The notes below the pieces were generated by a model. The model was not told where the DNA came from and ran no database searches. It saw only the letters and a list, made by a program, of their open reading frames with translations. From Octadecabacter sp. (lineage in GTDB: Bacteria; Pseudomonadota; Alphaproteobacteria; Rhodobacterales; Rhodobacteraceae): a stretch of 8,030 bases of DNA. The stretch spans positions 13,502-21,531 of the forward strand of contig DQCL01000013.1 of the NCBI GenBank assembly GCA_003533975.1. Reading direction: 5' to 3'. A program made the translations under genes and the position numbers. Each line of letters starts with the position of its first letter. Within the stretch, counting starts at the first letter, position 1. This document shows, in pieces, positions 7,666-8,030 of this stretch.

Positions 7666-7693
7666 TTGCGGGCACACCTTGCTCGGGTACAAA
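7666..7693 (+). promoter_or_regulatory. Weak candidate promoter of the lipoprotein gene
   Basis: TTGCGG (7666-7671) and TACAAA (7688-7693) are separated by 16 bp and match the sigma-70 consensus at four positions each. The inverted repeat ends just before the -35 element, which would suit activator or repressor binding. The match is weak and may be chance. Confidence 0.25.
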
Positions 7694-7731
7694 TCCTTAA
7701 CAACGGGCCAACAGAGCCTGAGGATGAGCAG

Positions 7732-8030
7732 ATGACGACACGGACCCTTCGATCCACGTTCCACGTGTTTGCGGCCCTTGGGCTAACCGTTTTGACGGGC
7801 TGTATGAACACGCCGCAGGTGACCCGTGCCGACAGCGATCCGATTGGGCCACTGGCAGACCCCGCTACGGTGGACGCCGAAACAGGCACCTGTTTTGCCC
7901 GCGCCACCACCCCCGCCATCATTGAAACCGTAACCGAACAAATTATGGTGCAACCTGCCAGCGTGCGCAGCGATGGCAGTGTCGATACACCTGCAGCTTT
8001 TCGCACCGTGACCCGCCAGCAAATCCTGCG
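7732..8030 (+). CDS. Lipoprotein, hypothetical, possibly peptidoglycan-binding (3' end missing)
   Basis: The first 99 codons are visible and the frame is still open at the right edge. Seen: a lipoprotein signal peptide with Arg at 4 and 7, a hydrophobic core (12-21) and lipobox LTGC, which would put the lipidated cysteine at 24. The next residues (MNTPQ) do not include Asp at +2, so outer-membrane sorting is likely. The mature part has CFARATTPAIIETVTEQIMV (54-73) and a segment ending FRTVTRQQIL. I recall similar segments in Rhodobacteraceae lipoproteins that end in a peptidoglycan-binding domain, but that domain, if present, lies outside the window. The start ATG at 7732 has GAGG (7720-7723) eight bases upstream; a nearer ATG at 7724 is in another frame. 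Confidence 0.8.
   Translation, partial: MTTRTLRSTFHVFAALGLTVLTGCMNTPQVTRADSDPIGPLADPATVDAETGTCFARATTPAIIETVTEQIMVQPASVRSDGSVDTPAAFRTVTRQQIL

Noticed and set aside
7649..7670. Inverted repeat as a rho-independent terminator
   Set aside because: The stem is only 6 bp, just three T follow, and it lies between two divergent promoters where no transcript is expected to end.
7531..7764. 77-codon minus-strand open frame across the intergenic region
   Set aside because: It overlaps the lipoprotein start, shows no recognisable protein features and has no support from spacing or a ribosome binding site.

Overview
The window looks like chromosomal DNA of an alphaproteobacterium, most likely a marine Rhodobacteraceae (Roseobacter-group) species. 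The basis is a moderately GC-rich, densely coded sequence, a ferredoxin nearly identical in layout to Rhodobacter capsulatus ferredoxin VI, a divergent cobT/cobS pair typed as in that family, and an Ala/Pro-rich membrane protein and a small lipoprotein of kinds I associate with Rhodobacteraceae. This placement is inference from protein character, not from a database search. I see no rRNA, tRNA, CRISPR array, insertion sequence or phage gene.

Layout. (1) 1-2595, + strand: the 3' part of a large single-pass membrane protein. It is acidic at the N-terminal side, has one transmembrane helix, then a long Pro/Ala-rich periplasmic stretch with two families of short repeats, and a C-terminal beta domain resembling the GspC/PilP HR domain of secretion and pilus systems. 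(2) 2635-4545, + strand: a complete KefB/KefC-type cation:proton antiporter with an RCK domain. (3) 4546-5556, - strand: cobT, convergent with the antiporter gene, with the two stop codons touching. (4) 5633-6409, + strand: cobS, divergent from cobT across a 76-bp gap. (5) 6447-7190, - strand: a secreted FG-GAP/VCBS-like protein starting with GTG. (6) 7192-7515, - strand: a [2Fe-2S] ferredoxin, one base upstream of gene 5 and presumably co-transcribed with it. (7) A 216-bp divergent intergenic region with a perfect 16-bp inverted repeat and a 7-bp direct repeat. (8) 7732 to the right edge, + strand: the 5' part of a lipoprotein gene.

How the genes work together. CobT and CobS act at consecutive steps of nucleotide loop assembly in cobalamin synthesis: CobT makes alpha-ribazole phosphate from dimethylbenzimidazole, and CobS joins the alpha-ribazole unit to adenosylcobinamide-GDP. 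The antiporter follows the membrane-protein gene by 39 bp and may share its transcript, but no functional link is evident. The ferredoxin and the exported propeller-like protein form a tight two-gene unit whose logic is unclear. I see no clear multi-gene novel system; the most unusual items are the repeat-bearing HR-domain membrane protein and the small regulatory-looking block upstream of the lipoprotein gene.
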